This document shows positions 1-10,085 of a stretch of DNA of 64,000 nucleotides, in pieces. The DNA lies in NCBI GenBank assembly GCA_963753105.1, contig CAVWBD010000004.1, positions 1-64,000 of the forward strand. The letters are read 5' to 3'. Within the stretch, counting starts at the first letter, position 1; each line of letters starts with the position of its first letter. The stretch comes from SZUA-36 sp963753105. Lineage in GTDB: Bacteria; Pseudomonadota; Gammaproteobacteria; Xanthomonadales; SZUA-36. The notes beneath the pieces are model-generated. The model saw nothing but the letters and a program-made list of their open reading frames with translations, searched no databases and was not told the origin of the DNA. Both the position numbers and the translations under genes were made by a program.

Positions 1-53
1 AACCCCGAAGTGCCTGTCATAAGGCAAAGCATGACTACAATGATGATTCTCAT
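1..53 (-). CDS. N-terminus of a secreted protein (partial, runs off left edge)
   Basis: The reverse strand opens an ATG at 53 one base after the stop of the NHL-repeat gene. It reads into a hydrophobic leader (MRIIIVVMLCLMTGTSG) that looks like a Sec signal peptide, and no stop occurs before the window edge. The tight spacing suggests it is the next cistron of the cytochrome/beta-barrel/NHL operon, so it is probably another exported component. Only 17 codons are visible, so no function can be assigned. Confidence 0.55.
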   Translation of the reverse strand, partial: MRIIIVVMLCLMTGTSG

Positions 54-54
54 G

Positions 55-1062
55 TCACTTCTCACCCTGGTATTGGAATACTTTTATACTTCGGTTGCCT
101 GAGTCAGCGACATAAATTTTGTCGTCGAAAATGGCAAGCCCGGTAGGTGACTGAAATGCTTCATCCATTCCGCTTTTATTTCCAAAAGACATCAGGAATT
201 CACCCTCAGGGCTGAAAATTTGAATGCGGTTGGCCACGGATTCTGCAATAAATAAATGACCGTCTGAATTAACACCCAAACCCTTTGGCCGGTCGAAATA
301 CCCGTTTCCGTCACCGTGAACCCCGAAGGTATTCAGGTGTTTCCCTTCAAGGTCAAATGCCTGTACCCGGAAGTTCATTGTGTCATTTACGTACAGCCGG
401 TCATCGGCAATGGCCAGGTGGCTGGGATAATTGAATTGTCCATCTCCATTCCCCCGTTCGCCAAAAGTTCTGATGTGCTGTCCTTCCCCGTCATATACCA
501 ATACACGGTGCGCGTTGGTATCGGCAACATAGAGACTCTTTATTCTGGCTCGCATAGGCCAATCCTGTAACTCTTTGGAAACCAGTTACTTCTTTCAGCA
601 ATCGTTGCTTTGCATCCAGGATGAACAGACTATTTATGGCCGAGTCAGCTATGTAAATTCGTTTTTCCGCCAATGCTAGACCAATGGGTGAAATCAATGG
701 TTTTTTATCTATCGAGATGATTTGTTCATATTTTTTACGCCTGACGTTAAATAGGTGCACAGCACCCTTGCCCGGATCTGCAACAGCCATCAATTGATCA
801 TTAACGGCAATGGCATATGGTCGAATCATGTTGTTATTGTTGGAGCCGGTGAAAATGTCTTTCATGCGGCCGGAGACAGACTCTTGAAACCAATATCCTC
901 GGGTACTTTGAATGAATAAAGATAGTGAATGCGGGTAGCCTGTGATTCTGTTGCCAATTCACCGCCGGTTGGTGATCCGTTAGAAGTAGAAACCCCAGCG
1001 GCTTGCGTTGAACAGAACATAAGAAATATCGAAAAATATTGCAAGATTGTCCGGGAGTTCAT
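55..1062 (-). CDS. NHL-repeat beta-propeller protein, exported (frameshifted)
   Basis: Three overlapping pieces in different frames form one protein of about 330 residues. They are a signal peptide (MNSRTILQYFSIFLMFCSTQAAG), a middle part around 865-545, and a C-terminal part with repeated YVADT/LYVNDTMNFR/IFIAES-like NHL blades. NHL propellers are usually protein-interaction or scaffold modules. The start at 1062 overlaps the stop of the upstream beta-barrel gene and is preceded by AGGAG, so the two are translationally coupled. The frame breaks lie near 865 and 545. Repeat identity is certain; the exact role in the cytochrome cluster is inference. A second NHL protein is encoded at 5006-6180. 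Confidence 0.8.
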
Positions 1063-3010
1063 CGAAATTGTCTCCTCACGGTTAGATACACCCGATCGTT
1101 TCTATAATTGGTCTCATCTAAAACACGTTCATTGTGATAGTAAGAGAAATCCATGGACAATAAGCGGTAGGTCCAGTTTACAAAAAGGCTCGCTGTCAAA
1201 TTATCTTCATTGGGAATGCTTGGCTGTTCCCTTTCGCTATCAACCAACCGTCTCCAGGCGCCAATTGAAGGTCGAATTGACCATTTGGAATTGGGCCGCC
1301 ACTGAACTGCCAGGTTGACTATATAGTTATCAATCTTCTCTTCATTGTTATCGGTAAATGATTCAGTCAGGCTCAGATCTATCGATGTATTGGAAGCAGT
1401 CCTGAAGTTGAAGGACTGGACAAACGTGTCAGTATTTTGCTTATACGAACCATTCTCATATAAACGTCGCTCGACGCTCAGTCTGTGATGAAACCCGGGC
1501 AGTATCCCAATTGTAGAAGAGGTTTGTGGTCTTATTTCGTGTATCAGTAAGGAAATCACCGCCTTCACCGGAAATTACGTCGTTGCCAGTTTTTGCATCA
1601 AAATATGAAAAACTAAAACCCTGGAAATTGATGGCTAAATTTATAGATGTACTAAGTTGGTCATACTTGACAGAGGGTAGGATAGCAGCCTTGTAACTAA
1701 CGAGAATGACATCTCCGGGCAGAATGCGGCCACCGGGGAGGATGGTCAAGCTGGTAGGTTTTCCTGCTCCGCGTTTACGTGGTAATCAAAGCCATACACA
1801 AATTCCAAACCGCCGGTTTCGTCGGTAACCAATATTGTTCCAGGGATAATGAAGCGACTACCCAAGGTCACCAGACCCGTTAACGGTACCAGGTGGTGTT
1901 CATCCACAATCTCGCGAAGTCCTGCGCGTGATTCATTATCAAATCGTGTTAAATCACCACTGGCACCGAAAATGCACACCAACACCCTTGAAATTGGATT
2001 TGCTATATTTTGTACTCGACTCGATGCCCCTTTTCTGCTCAATAAAGTCATCTGACTGGGTATCATCGCTGAACAGTCTTCCATATGTACAGATTGCTGT
2101 AAAGCCGGTGAGAAAGTTCAAGCAAAAGTCCATTGAGAGTGGTTTCCTGCTTTTGGACCAGCGATGAATAGCGGTACTCGGTTCGGCTGAACAGGCTCTC
2201 CGTGTGCTCGATTCGGATTGTCTCGCGAAGTTTGGTTCTTTTATATGCGTTGAACCCCGTCCGGTTGTAATAGTCGAGCCAACTGTGAAAGTATGCTGCC
2301 TTTGCCCCATGAAAACTTGTGCCGCAGGTTTGCCCGGTCAAAAATATAGTCGTTGTTTCGCTCGGGCACCTTGTCATCCAGGGACACATGTTCAAAGTCC
2401 ACCTGCATTTTCGAGCTTTTGCCTCTGACTGACAAAATTTGCTGGTCTTCATTACGAATGTAGGCGCTCCCGCCAAAATACTGGGTGTTGCAGCTGAATA
2501 GCGAATTACTTTCATATTGGAATTCAGTAGGGAATGGTTTGAATTTCCATATCAACCTGGCCAGTAAGCGGGTGACGTCGTTGTCCTGGTTTTTTCCCAG
2601 GTTGCTGCTATTGTTAAATGACCGCTTTGACGCCGTGATATTGCCTGCAACAGGTAGTGTTGTTCCATGAAGGAACTGGGCAGTAAGCCAGTACGAAGGT
2701 TGTCGGCATCCCAGTCTTCCTCTGTAAAAGAAGTATATTTTCCTGTGCTGTAACTGGGTTCGAGGGCGTATGAAAATGACACGATGCCCGGGTCCAGAAA
2801 ATGGCCATCTTGCCTGAGGCTCACCCCCCCTTCCATGTCGTAGTAGTCCGAAGTGAAATCATTACTTTCGTATTGCTGAGCATTAAGCCGCAGCAACAAA
2901 TCAATCTGAAGTGGGTTTAAGACGAACCAATCTGAAACAGCAGCATCAGCATTTGTAAATGCCAATAGAGACAATAGGAGGTACCGATAGGCGGACTTCG
3001 CACTGCTCAT
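1059..3010 (-). CDS. Outer-membrane beta-barrel protein of a cytochrome cluster (multiple frameshifts)
   Basis: A chain of reverse-strand pieces in alternating frames makes a protein of about 650 residues. The N-terminus at 3010 has a signal peptide (MSSAKSAYRYLLLSLLAF, cleavage after NADA). The body alternates aromatic and polar beta-strands, and the C-terminus ends in LTVRRQFR, as expected of a barrel. It follows two triheme cytochromes and precedes an NHL protein. That arrangement resembles porin-cytochrome conduits, in which a barrel sheathes heme proteins across the outer membrane. At least five frame changes occur (around 2553, 2400, 2200, 2000 and 1600). They could be assembly indels or real decay. 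No close named family could be recognised by eye. Confidence 0.65.
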
Positions 3011-3073
3011 CTTGTTTTCAGGTCTTCTGCGTACCGCAATGATCAATTGCGAATGGGTCCAGGTCTACTGAAC

Positions 3074-3434
3074 TCACTCCTCGGGGGCCGTATGACAATA
3101 GTTACATTCGCTGATGCTTGCAGCGAATGCCAACCTGCCGTTATGGCAAAAACCACATGCTTCCCCTTTCTGTATGAGGTCCATCGTTACGGGCGTACCA
3201 GCCCGCTTCATGGCAAACAAACTGTCATGACATGCATCGCAACGGTAATGTATACGATGCTTCCAGTGAGGGAAGATTGACGGTGGAAAAGACTGTGATT
3301 CAGCCGAAGTATCTGATTCTTTCATAGCGAAAATCACCCAGTACATCCTGAGCGTGGAGGCTATTTGCAAAACACAGTATGGCCAGTAGTGTTGATAAGG
3401 TAACCGGTATATGTATTGTATTTTTTGTCCGCAT
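3074..3434 (-). CDS. Small triheme c-type cytochrome (cytochrome c7-like, one frameshift)
   Basis: From ATG 3434 the protein begins MRTKNTIHIPV and has a hydrophobic signal sequence ending SLHA|QD. It then reaches RIRYFG, where a one-base shift near 3300 moves it into the frame containing FPHWKHR, CDACH, CGFCH and CNYCH. Three CXXCH motifs with dispersed histidines in about 90 mature residues fit the c7/c3 class of periplasmic electron shuttles. It lies between a triheme lipoprotein and the beta-barrel gene and probably passes electrons to or from that barrel. If the frameshift is ignored, translation would begin at an internal methionine and lose the leader. Confidence 0.75.
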
Positions 3435-3466
3435 AATTGTCTTTCAGGTCTTAAACCAGCCCGATA

Positions 3467-4078
3467 TTACCTTTCCAAATGGCAGCGTTTACATTGCCTT
3501 AATGAGAAAGCGACCTTCCCATGGCAGGCTCCGCAAGATAGCCCCTGCCGCATTTCCTTCATCGTGGCAAAATTCCTCTTGTATGGGTACAGGGTCATAT
3601 GGCAGTTTTTACACCCGAGCCATTGAGTGTGGGACGAATGCGGGAAATAGCCCTCGTTCTTTGGTTTGTCGGGGAGTTCTTCAATAATAAAATCGTACTG
3701 AAATATCCTGTCGTAGGATGATTTCGGATCAATGCCATAACGTGGCTTTACCACTCCCTGCTCGACAGCGGCCGACCAGTCTGCTTGCTTTTTGTAGTCT
3801 TTTGGAAGCATGGACAGCGCCTCATCCCAGCTATCCACAGTCTCTATAGCCGGTCGTTCCGTACTTAGATCGGTGTCAGAAGATAAGCCCAACCGGTCGA
3901 CTTGAGGACTGTCTGCTGCGGTCTCCTTTTCAACTTTGGATTTTGGCTTTTCTGGCGGGATATCGAAGAACAAAGAGCGAGTATTGGAACTACAGGAAAT
4001 GATTAACAGGTATACAAAAACAAACAGCACACTTCTCAGTGTGCTGTTTGAGCATTCTAGGTAGTTTAACCGTGACAT
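3467..4078 (-). CDS. Triheme c-type cytochrome lipoprotein
   Basis: The 203-residue protein starts with a lipoprotein-like leader (FVYLLIISCSS). A low-complexity, acidic linker follows to about residue 110. The C-terminal domain holds three heme sites, CKNCH, CGACH and CKRCH, in the same FPHSSH-C..CH layout as its neighbour at 3074-3434, which suggests paralogues by duplication. It is likely anchored to a membrane by its lipidated cysteine and placed to exchange electrons with soluble c7 cytochromes. It sits in the minus-strand cytochrome/barrel operon with short gaps on both sides and has no visible frame break. Confidence 0.8.
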   Translation of the reverse strand: MSRLNYLECSNSTLRSVLFVFVYLLIISCSSNTRSLFFDIPPEKPKSKVEKETAADSPQVDRLGLSSDTDLSTERPAIETVDSWDEALSMLPKDYKKQADWSAAVEQGVVKPRYGIDPKSSYDRIFQYDFIIEELPDKPKNEGYFPHSSHTQWLGCKNCHMTLYPYKRNFATMKEMRQGLSCGACHGKVAFSLRQCKRCHLER

Positions 4079-4109
4079 TGTCAGGACTAAGACTACTTAT
4101 AGCCTGGTC

Positions 4110-4753
4110 TTATTTTACGTGGCATGCGACGCACATATCGCTGTCGGTATTGGGCATGGACAAGAATGAGCCATTGACAGGATCATGAACATCATGGCAG
4201 GTGCCGCACTCCAGTTGGCCATTAATCAGGTGAAGCTCAGCGGGCAAACTTGCACCCAAGAGACCTGGATCGACTAACTCGCCATCTAATGTTGCCAAGG
4301 CTGTGTCATAAACAAAACCAACCGGGTGATCATCTGTGAGATCGTCACCAACCAAGGCATATCCGGTTAACATATTTGTGTTAGAGGTCCAGTCTGGGCA
4401 CCAGGTGCGTTGGCGACACGATCGATTGCCACCGTGCCATCATGGCAACCCAGGCATGTCAAAGATGACCCACCGAGTGCAAAGGTCGTGGCATCCAGGC
4501 TCCATGAGCCCGCTGTATCATACGTGTCATAGGTTGCTGCACTATCAAAACGGTTCCACAGTGCTACTCCAGCATCTACGGCATTATGTGGAGTATGGCA
4601 GTAGACACAGACTTCGCCGGTGGTGTCCCCGGGTGCAGCATAGCTGCCAACCGTCATATCATGTTTGGAGCCAACGATTGAATCTGCAGATGCCACACTA
4701 ACCACAAGTAAGGCGGTTGAAGCTGCGATTTTGGCTATATTCGAAAATCTCAT
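4110..4753 (-). CDS. Tetraheme c-type cytochrome (doubled CXXCH type, one frameshift)
   Basis: The protein starts at 4753 with a signal peptide ending VASA|DS. It carries CVYCH and CLGCH in its first part, then crosses a frame break near 4373 into a part with CGTCH and CVACH. The CVYCHTPH and CGTCHDVHDP contexts match doubled-CXXCH proteins, which are exported multiheme electron carriers. It is the first gene of the minus-strand cluster, with about 250 bases of untranslated DNA upstream. One shift restores a reading frame of about 213 residues, so an indel error is the simplest reading. Confidence 0.8.
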
Positions 4754-5005
4754 TTCTCACTCCTTTGGAAAACAACTAGGTGACTCTCCTCTTTTTCTTG
4801 GTTATTAATTAATCAAGTTTGGGTTTTTGACTAATTGGAGTGATTATCTCAACTGACGAAAGGGGGTCAATTGGAAAATGACGTAGTTTATTGATCTAGG
4901 TCAGGTAATAATCTGAATTAGAAACAATATCTTAAGGAAGGATTAACGGAACCTTAACAATGCCTTAAAAATTGAATTCATGCTTTGGTGGTGCTCTAAA
5001 CATTC
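4754..5005. promoter_or_regulatory. Intergenic region with a candidate FNR-type half-perfect box
   Basis: There is no gene in this AT-rich gap between the NHL lipoprotein and the cytochrome cluster. TTGATCTAGGTCAG at 4891-4904 is one base off TTGA-N6-TCAA and lies about 140 bases upstream of the tetraheme cytochrome start. The distance and the mismatch make this a weak call. Confidence 0.3.
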
Positions 5006-6180
5006 TTAGAGATCAGCATGGAACAGAGCTGAGTCCACTATTTTTAAAGCTGGTGAGGCCTCAGCAGTTGGATCTCCCAGGTACTGCAGTATTTGTACTT
5101 TTCTATTGAGTTGGTCAGCCACGTATATGAAGCCCTTTTGGTCAATGGCAATTCCCGCTGGCAATTGGAACTCTCCGGGTCCCGGGCCTCCAGAACCCAC
5201 GGTCAGCAATAACTCGACCATCTTCATTAAAAATTTGAATGTTGGCAAATGCTGCGTCCACAACATAAATGTGCCCATCCGCATCTAGGGCCAACCCCTT
5301 GGGTCTGGTGAATGGCCCCGGTTCGATCCCATTTTTCCAAAGGATCTAATGATGCTTGTCCATCAGCATCAAAAATCTGAATGCGGAAATTCATCGTGTC
5401 AGTCACGTACACGTGTCCATCAGGTCCGACAGCCAGGGCCGAAGGGTAGTAAAGGTTGCCGCGTCCGGCACCAATTTCTCCTATTTCGAATAATTTGTCG
5501 CCTTGCATGTCAAAGACAAGCACCTGGTGCTTTTTCGAATCAGCCACGTAAATCCGACCCAATTTGTCGTTTACCGCAACATCCACGGGGTTACTGAATA
5601 TTGATTCACCACCAATCAATTTGAGAAACTGGCCTTGCTCATCGAAGATCACTATTTGTTTTGTATAGATGTCTGCTACATAAACCTGACTGTCCTTATC
5701 GGAGGTCACACCCATGGGCTTAATAAGTTTGCCAGGCCCACCCTGTCCCCATTGTTCTCCTTTTCCTGTTTCCATGTTGTAAACGAATAAACCACCCAAG
5801 GTTAAATCGGTAACAATGAGCCGGCCTTTGGGATCACCGGACACACCCCAAGGCTTTTGTAGCAATAAAACTCTTGTCTTATCTTCTTTCGTACCCGCCA
5901 GGATATCTGCGAACCTTGATTTTTCTTTGGCTTTCGTTTCCCAAACCTTGGTTACGGAATCGACATACTTAATGACGGCTTCTTGCGGCGGTGGCGGCCA
6001 TGCAATTTCAATTATCTCCTCCTTGGGTTCTTCTGCGACGGGTGTTTGAGTGGCACAACCGGAAATAAGCAGCGTTCCACTTATCACACTTGCGAACCCG
6101 GCTAGCATCAACAAGGATTTCAATGTCTGGTTATAAAAGGGATTTTTTTTCAGGAAATTCATTGTAATTGTGCTCTTCAC
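5006..6180 (-). CDS. NHL-repeat lipoprotein (frameshifted near its C-terminus)
   Basis: The N-terminus has a hydrophobic segment ending in a lipobox (LLISGCATQ). It is followed by a proline-rich stretch (WPPPPQEAVIKYVDSV) and a series of NHL blades with YVADIYTKQI, IYVADSKKHQV and VYVTDTMNFR signatures, continuing after a frame break near 5290. The total is about 390 residues, giving a six-bladed propeller that is probably lipid-anchored in the periplasm. It resembles the NHL protein at 55-1062 and lies upstream of the same cluster on the same strand, so the two may be partners or alternates. The ATG at 6162 is an alternative start. Confidence 0.8.
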
Positions 6181-6387
6181 AAATGAGTCAGGCGGCGCGA
6201 GAGATTTTCGCCATTTCTATTCCACCCAATTCATAAAGTTTTAGGGCCGCAATGGTATCGACTGATTTGATTGCATGGAATTAGAAAGTTGCACGGATTT
6301 CTTAGTTTCGGCTACTAATTTGACATACATCAATTGCTTGGCCATCAAGCACCCAACAAATCTACACGCTTTGAGAGAAAATTTGTG

Positions 6388-6927
6388 TTACTGCACACTC
6401 TGCTCGGCAATCATCGCCAAGAACTTATCCGCCTCCTCGGTCAGTCCACCAGTGGTGTCCAGTTCCTTGACCTTGTTCAACGGTTCGATGGCATCCTGGT
6501 AGCGGCCCATTGTGAACAGTACGAAGCCCTTGCTCAGCCATGCGTAGATATAGTCCGGGTCGATAGTGGTTGCCTTGTCGAATGCTGCGACCGCTGATTC
6601 CGAATCACCCAGGTAGTGCAGGGCCAGACCCTTGTCGTTGAAACAATCAGCACACATCGGGTTTACAGCAATGGCTTTGTCGTAGGTATTGATGGCCTCG
6701 AGGTAACGGCTCGCTTCAAAATACATATCCCCGAGTGCGGCCAGGGCGTCGAAATCGTTCGGGTTCATCGCCAGCCTGGCTTTCATATCCTCGATGTCCG
6801 GGCTGGCCTGGATGGGTTGGGTTTCAAACGATTGCTGTAACTGCGTTGCAGGCCTTGATCCCTGGTCACCACAGGCCATTAATACCAGTAGCAAGGAAAG
6901 GGCGGCAATTTTATATAACTTGTTCAT
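6388..6927 (-). CDS. TPR-repeat lipoprotein
   Basis: Starting at the ATG at 6927 gives a clean lipoprotein leader (ALSLLLVLMACGDQ), which decides the start over a longer upstream frame. The roughly 180-residue product contains about three tetratricopeptide repeats from residue 55 (ALGDMYFEASRYLEAINTYD, then GLALHYLGDSESAVAAFDKA, then GFVLFTMGRYQDAIEPL). TPR lipoproteins generally act as periplasmic scaffolds. The neighbours give no pathway: an NHL lipoprotein downstream and a divergent UPF0104 gene upstream. No damage is seen. Confidence 0.85.
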   Translation of the reverse strand: MNKLYKIAALSLLLVLMACGDQGSRPATQLQQSFETQPIQASPDIEDMKARLAMNPNDFDALAALGDMYFEASRYLEAINTYDKAIAVNPMCADCFNDKGLALHYLGDSESAVAAFDKATTIDPDYIYAWLSKGFVLFTMGRYQDAIEPLNKVKELDTTGGLTEEADKFLAMIAEQSVQ

Positions 6928-7130
6928 GTTCTTTTCACGATCCTTTATTGATTGATTTTGTGCCAATGATTTTGGCAGCACCACCCGGAACATATGCAGC
7001 CGTTGAGCCATTTCCACTGGCTGCGATGCCGGCCGGTGCGATTTGTTAATTATACCTACATAATGATGCACGCCCGTATAGAATTGGAGTTTGCTGCTTG
7101 AACAATGGATCGTTTTGATCGCGCAACAAA

Positions 7131-8123
7131 ATGATGAGTAAAAACCTCCGTGCCTTGATAATCGGGATCGCGATCAGCGTGCTGGCGTTGTACTTCGCGC
7201 TGCGGAACGTGGATTTCTCAGCATTGGCCGATTCGGTCCTGTCAGCTGATTTGGGCTGGATGGCCGTGGTGCTCGTTTCCTACATGGTGCATTACTGGTT
7301 AAAAGCCATGCGTTGGCGTGACCTGCTTGAGCCGGTCAAACAGTTGACTGCCGGGCAGGCCTACCCGGTGATGATGACCGGTTTTTTCGCCAACAATATC
7401 CTGCCCGCACACCTCGGCGAGTTCGTGCGCATGTACGTGGGGTCAAAGGTTTTCCTGGTGAGCAAAACACAGGTTCTGGCCACCATCGTGCTCGAGCGGA
7501 TACTCGATTTTTCAATGATTGCCCTGATGTTTGGCGCCGCGCTGGTTGCTGGTGGCAGCATTTCCGATCAACTTGTTTATGCCGGTTACGTGCTGCTTGG
7601 TATCACGCTGATTGCATGGTTGGTGATATTTGTATCCTTGCGTTATGAGCAACCCATGATGCGTTTTATCGGGTGGCTGCTTAAGCCGTTACCGGACCGG
7701 TTTGCAGAGCGCCTGTTGAATATGTTGTTGCTGGCGCTGACCGCCATGCACTCGATGAAGTCGGTGCGATTGGTGGTTCGCAGCGTGGTGCTGTCGTTGC
7801 TGCAGTGGGCATTGGTTGGCCTGGCAATTTACGCTGCCCTGAAATCAGTCGGGGTGGAAATCAATATGGCGGTCGCGTTGGTGACGCTTGCGGCCACTGT
7901 ATTGGCAGTGGCCCTGCCGGCAGCGCCCGGTTTTTTTGGCACTATCCAGTTGGCGTTTGTACTGGCATTGGTTCCTTACGGTGTTTCCGAGAGCGATGCG
8001 CTGGCCGGGTCGGTGATTTTCCACATCATCAGCTATGGCTACGTGATGATTTCCGGCGTGATTGCGCTGCACCAGTTGAATATGCGTGTCAGCGATTTGA
8101 ACCGGGATGTTGACCAGGCTTAG
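7131..8123 (+). CDS. UPF0104 / lysylphosphatidylglycerol synthase TM-region family membrane protein
   Basis: The protein has 330 residues and about eight hydrophobic segments. It shows the family's hallmark stretches: YMVHYWLKAMRWRDLL near residue 50, FFANNILPAHLGEFVRMY near 85, LERILDFSMIAL near 122, and ALPAAPGFFGTIQLAF near 260. Members are flippase-like inner-membrane proteins related to the membrane half of MprF. Some are linked to lipid or glycolipid transport, but the substrate of this one is unknown. It is intact, and its stop is followed at once by a REP/BIME array. The divergent TPR lipoprotein gene shares the upstream region. Confidence 0.85.
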   Translation: MMSKNLRALIIGIAISVLALYFALRNVDFSALADSVLSADLGWMAVVLVSYMVHYWLKAMRWRDLLEPVKQLTAGQAYPVMMTGFFANNILPAHLGEFVRMYVGSKVFLVSKTQVLATIVLERILDFSMIALMFGAALVAGGSISDQLVYAGYVLLGITLIAWLVIFVSLRYEQPMMRFIGWLLKPLPDRFAERLLNMLLLALTAMHSMKSVRLVVRSVVLSLLQWALVGLAIYAALKSVGVEINMAVALVTLAATVLAVALPAAPGFFGTIQLAFVLALVPYGVSESDALAGSVIFHIISYGYVMISGVIALHQLNMRVSDLNRDVDQA

Positions 8124-8149
8124 CCCGCGGCATACCGTTCATCTTGAAC

Positions 8150-8935
8150 ATAACCGGCTATGCCGGTCGCGATAGAGCAAAGGACATTAATTTCAATAAT
8201 CGCGAGCAGCGGAGCTGCTCCCTCCTACAGATGAGGGTAAATGCGGTAGCGGCCCCACAAGGAGGGTGTGTTTTCTGTAGGAGGGACCGGCTATGCCGGT
8301 CGCGATAGAGCAAAGGACATTAATTTCAATAATCGCGAGCAGCGGAGCTGCTCCCTCCTACAGGTGAGGGTAAATGTAGGAGGGACCGGCTATGCCGGTC
8401 GCGATAGAATAAGGGCCATTAATTTCAATAATCGCGAGCAGCAGAGCTGCTCCCTCCTACAGGTGAGGGTAAATGCGGTAGCGGCCCCACAAGGAGGGTG
8501 TGTTTTCTGTAGGAGGGACCGGCTATGCCGGTCGCGATAGAACAAAGGTCATTAATTTCAATAATCGCGAGCAGCGGAGCTGCTCCCTCCTACAGGTGAG
8601 GGTAAATGCGGTAGCGGCCCCACAAGGAGGGTGTGTTTTCTGTAGGAGGGACCGGCTATGCCGGTCGCGATAGAACAAAGGTCATTAATTTCAATAATCG
8701 CGAGCAGCAGAGCTGCTCCCTCCTACAGGGATCAATTGAGCTGAAGGTTGGTGTTGTTGTGGGAGGGATCACCGCAGGTGGTCGCGATAGAGCAAAGGAC
8801 ATTAATTTCAATAATCGCGAGCAGCAGAGCTGCTCCCTCCTACAAAAGGCCAATCGCGAGCAGCAGAGCTGCTCCCTCCTACAAAAAGCGAGCCCCCTCA
8901 GGGGGTGGAGTTAATCGCGACCGGCAGAGCCGGCG
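8150..8935. repeat. BIME array 1 (tandem paired REP elements)
   Basis: The array is built of two inverted REP types. Type A reads GTAGGAGGGACC with hairpin accggcTATgccggt and ends CGCGAT. Type B, in opposite orientation, has hairpin gcagcggagctgc. A and B are separated by a constant AT-rich spacer of about 25 bases and the pairs repeat head to tail about every 100 bases. A longer linker beginning at the GATGAGGG/GGTGAGGG motif and including GGCCCCACAAGG occurs three times. Five A-type and at least seven B-type hairpins are present. The array ends directly at the stop codon of the higA-like gene. Confidence 0.95.
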
Positions 8936-8936
8936 G

Positions 8937-9263
8937 TTAACGCTGGGTATATTCGCGCTCTGACGCGGGCTCGGCAAGAGGAAGAAAGTTAACTTCCAGC
9001 CTGTAACCCGCTGCGTTTGCATAACGTTCAATAGTGGACAGCGTGGGTGAATTCTTCGAATTGACGTTTTCGAGCCTGGAAATATTGCTTTTCTGGGTTT
9101 TCAAGGCGGCTGCCATCTGTTCCTGCGTAAACCCGGCTTTCAGGCGGATCGCGATTAGTTTCTTTCGCAACTCAAAAGCAGGTCCCAATTGCTCATATTC
9201 ACCCTTGACCCCCGGTTGTTTAAGGGCCTCCTTCTTGAAATCTTCAAATGAGGTTCTGGTCAT
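8937..9263 (-). CDS. HigA/XRE-type antitoxin
   Basis: The 108-residue protein has a central Cro/C1 helix-turn-helix at about residues 40-75 (AIRLKAGFTQEQMAAALKT followed by SNISRLEN). It is the DNA-binding antitoxin partner of the RelE-like protein encoded just upstream, whose stop overlaps its start by four bases. In this class the antitoxin neutralises the toxin and represses the operon, here possibly through the palindrome at 9592-9609. The toxin-first gene order is typical of HigBA systems. Its 3-prime end touches a BIME array. Confidence 0.88.
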   Translation of the reverse strand: MTRTSFEDFKKEALKQPGVKGEYEQLGPAFELRKKLIAIRLKAGFTQEQMAAALKTQKSNISRLENVNSKNSPTLSTIERYANAAGYRLEVNFLPLAEPASEREYTQR

Positions 9264-9583
9264 TTTGTAATCTCTTTCATGCGTTTTTGAGCCAGCCTGA
9301 TTTCACTAAGTGGTGTTTTTCGCGACTTCTTGACAAAGACACTGACAATAATCAGTTCCTGATCAGGCAACACACAATACAATGCCCGGCCTTGTCCTTC
9401 TTTGCCCTGCACACGCACCTCGAATAAACCTTTGCGGAGTGGTCGCACATGGGGCATGCCGATGCTCGGCCCAAACTCCTCCAACAACTCCAGTGAGCGG
9501 AGAAAACTACCTAGAATACCTTTGGGAAAAGCCAGTGCTTGAGATTTGGCCCTCGCATTATAGAAGGTAATTCTCCAGTTCAT
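9260..9583 (-). CDS. RelE/HigB-type toxin (phage-derived Gp49-like family)
   Basis: The 107-residue basic protein has the fold signature of the RelE/ParE superfamily: MPHVRPLRKGLFEVRV, then RALYCVLPDQELIIVSVFVKKS, then a C-terminal helix. HigB-type members are ribosome-dependent mRNA endonucleases. It is the first gene of a two-gene operon with the XRE antitoxin, and the coding regions overlap by four bases. The module stands between two BIME arrays with no other gene. It is intact, so it may be functional. Confidence 0.87.
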   Translation of the reverse strand: MNWRITFYNARAKSQALAFPKGILGSFLRSLELLEEFGPSIGMPHVRPLRKGLFEVRVQGKEGQGRALYCVLPDQELIIVSVFVKKSRKTPLSEIRLAQKRMKEITK

Positions 9584-9591
9584 CCTAAACA

Positions 9592-9609
9592 GTTGTCATA
9601 TATGATAAC
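9592..9609. promoter_or_regulatory. Candidate operator of the HigBA-type operon
   Basis: GTTGTCATATATGATAAC is an 18-base inverted repeat with a single mismatched pair, 9 bases upstream of the toxin start codon. Its position and symmetry fit autorepression by the HTH antitoxin. No binding motif for this antitoxin is known to me. Confidence 0.5.
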
Positions 9610-9725
9610 ATTGCAATGCCACATTTCAACCCCCTTGGCTTGTGAGTACCAGATAAGCATGGTTGGTAGCTGATGCTGATTGAAAGTGGATAACGGCGGG
9701 AATCAGTGTAGGATTTTTCGGATTA

Positions 9726-10047
9726 ATCGCGAGCAGCGAAGTTGCTCCCTCCTACAGGTGAGAGTAAATGTAGGAGGGACCGGCTATGCCGGTCGCGATA
9801 GAGCAAAGGTCATTAATTTCAATAATCGCGAGCAGCGGAGCTGCTCCCTCCTACAGGTGAGGGTAAATGTAGGAGGGACCGGCTATGCCGGTCGCGATAG
9901 AGCAAAGGTCATTAATTTCAATAATCGCGAGCAGCGGAGCTGCTCCCTCCTACAGGTGAGAGTAAATGTAGGAGGGACCGGCTATGCCGGTCGCGATAGA
10001 GCAGAGGTCATTAATTTCAATAATCGCGAGCAGCGGAGCTGCTTTCT
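9726..10047. repeat. BIME array 2
   Basis: Four B-type (gcagcggagctgc or gcagcgaagttgc) and three A-type (accggctatgccggt) REP hairpins alternate with the same spacer as in array 1. The period is about 100 bases and copies are almost identical, which suggests recent amplification. The last B copy is truncated after its hairpin (CTTTCTAGAG). The array lies between the toxin-antitoxin module and the glycosyltransferase 3-prime end. Confidence 0.95.
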
Positions 10048-10085
10048 AGAGTAAATGGACCCCGGGTCAGGCCCGGGGTGACGGG

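Noticed and set aside
8150..10050. Open frames of 90-124 residues full of NREQRSCSLLQ repeats
   Set aside because: They are translations of REP/BIME arrays. The repetition follows the DNA palindromes, has no ribosome site, and occurs in several frames.
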